In this document: positions 6,322 to 6,667 of the stretch, in pieces
Position numbering within the stretch: the stretch's first letter is position 1
Layout of the letters: every line of letters starts with the position of its first letter
Source: Ignavibacteria bacterium
Lineage (GTDB): Bacteria; Bacteroidota; Ignavibacteria; UBA10030; SZUA-254
Assembly: GCA_005877655.1 (NCBI GenBank)
Contig: VBOC01000176.1
Location: 1-6,667, forward strand
DNA length: 6,667 nucleotides
Reading direction: 5' to 3'
Made by a program: the position numbers and the translations under genes
The notes under the pieces: model-generated
Told to the model about the DNA's origin: nothing
The model's database searches: none
What the model saw: only the letters and a program-made list of their open reading frames with translations

Positions 6322-6394
6322 GCTGGCGTAGCTCAGTTGGTAGAGCAGCTGACTTGTAATCAGCAGGTCGTTGGTTCAATTCCGACCGCCAGCT
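6322..6394 (+). tRNA. tRNA-Thr(TGT)
   Basis: The 73-base cloverleaf is complete: acceptor arms GCTGGCG/CGCCAGC, D stem GCTC/GAGC with loop AGTTGGTA, anticodon stem GCTGA/TCAGC with loop CTTGTAA, variable AGGTC, T stem GTTGG/CCGAC with loop TTCAATT, and discriminator T. All stems pair perfectly. Anticodon TGT (6355-6357) reads threonine ACA, and by wobble other ACN codons. The 3' CCA is not encoded, so it must be added by tRNA nucleotidyltransferase. It is the first gene of a Thr-Tyr-Gly cluster. Confidence 0.97.
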
Positions 6395-6463
6395 CGGCAA
6401 GATCAGGCGGCATCGGTGATGGCGAACGGGCAGCGTGGATAGGAAGGACGCACAGCAGTTTGC

Positions 6464-6549
6464 GGGCAGGTAGCGAAGTGGTCAAACGCAACAGACTGTA
6501 AATCTGTCGGCTTCGGCCTTCGGAGGTTCAAATCCTTCCCTGCCCACCA
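6464..6549 (+). tRNA. tRNA-Tyr(GTA)
   Basis: A class II tRNA with a long variable arm. Acceptor arms GGGCAGG/CCTGCCC pair fully; anticodon stem ACAGA/TCTGT holds loop CTGTAAA with anticodon GTA (6498-6500); the variable arm follows (6508-6521); the T stem GGAGG/CCTTC has one G-T pair around loop TTCAAAT. Discriminator A is followed by an encoded CCA (6547-6549), unlike its two neighbours. It lies 69 bp after tRNA-Thr. Confidence 0.97.
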
Positions 6550-6566
6550 GGAACGAAGAAGACTCG

Positions 6567-6581
6567 TCCCGCACAGCGGGA
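6567..6581 (+). repeat. Hairpin in the tRNA-Tyr to tRNA-Gly spacer
   Basis: TCCCGC and GCGGGA pair over 6 bp around an ACA loop, six bases before tRNA-Gly. There is no following T-run. It probably forms in the polycistronic transcript and may guide RNase processing between the two tRNAs. It also partly copies the GCGGGA of the next acceptor stem, so it could compete with correct tRNA-Gly folding. Confidence 0.4.
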
Positions 6582-6587
6582 TCAGAC

Positions 6588-6660
6588 GCGGGAGTAACTC
6601 AGTTGGTAGAGTCGCAGCCTTCCAAGCTGCTGGTCGCGGGTTCGAACCCCGTCTCCCGCT
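6588..6660 (+). tRNA. tRNA-Gly(TCC)
   Basis: A 73-base cloverleaf with acceptor arms GCGGGAG/CTCCCGC, D stem ACTC/GAGT, anticodon stem GCAGC/GCTGC with loop CTTCCAA, variable TGGTC, T stem GCGGG/CCCGT with one G-T pair, loop TTCGAAC and discriminator T. Anticodon TCC (6621-6623) reads glycine GGA/GGG. No CCA is encoded. It is 38 bp after tRNA-Tyr and seven bases from the window edge. Confidence 0.97.
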
Positions 6661-6667
6661 CGGATTG

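Noticed and set aside
6217..6501. A 94-codon open frame spanning tRNA-Thr and part of tRNA-Tyr
   Set aside because: It overlaps two perfect tRNA cloverleaves; its translation is the familiar spurious product of tRNA genes.
1..6667. CRISPR array, transposon, prophage or attachment site
   Set aside because: No spaced direct repeats, transposase or integrase motifs, or tRNA 3'-end duplications were seen on either strand.

Overview
This 6.7 kb chromosomal window looks like it comes from a bacterium of the FCB superphylum, most likely in or near Ignavibacteriota or Bacteroidota. The main evidence is a secreted multiheme cytochrome ending in a type IX secretion (Por) sorting domain with the NYPNPFNPST signature, together with a large DUF2723 membrane protein of the kind common in that group. 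The assignment is inferred from protein families only; there is no rRNA or marker phylogeny here.

Left part (1-4007), all on the minus strand and read from right to left: an EthD-family protein (4007-3705), an enoyl-CoA hydratase/isomerase superfamily protein (3708-2857), a five-heme c-type cytochrome (2837 or 2834 to 936), a second enoyl-CoA hydratase that is internally deleted and frameshifted (898-190), and the first 64 residues of an exported phospholipase D-like protein (193 to the window edge). Gaps are 37 bp or less and two junctions are ATGA stop/start overlaps, so this reads as one operon. A well-formed promoter (TTGACT, 17 bp, TATATT) lies just upstream of the EthD gene. CoA-thioester chemistry is combined with an exported cytochrome and an exported PLD-like protein; no shared pathway can be proved from this.

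Middle part (4081-6114), plus strand: a divergently transcribed DUF2723 integral membrane protein. Its conserved core is intact, but the reading frame loses all family character after about residue 648 and stops inside the promoter of the next transcription unit, which suggests a 3' truncation.

Right part (6076-6660), plus strand: a promoter with the same two hexamers and the same spacer length, a leader of about 210 bp holding a 13-bp tandem repeat, then tRNA-Thr(TGT), tRNA-Tyr(GTA) and tRNA-Gly(TCC). This is the order of the E. coli thrU-tyrU-glyT(-thrT-tufB) cluster, so tRNA-Thr(GGT) and tuf, possibly followed by secE-nusG-rplKAJL-rpoBC, are predicted to the right of the window.

No CRISPR array, insertion sequence, integrase or convincing novel defence system is visible. 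The most informative oddities are the deletion in the second hydratase, the truncated end of the DUF2723 gene at the tRNA promoter, and the exported T9SS-type cytochrome set between two hydratase genes.
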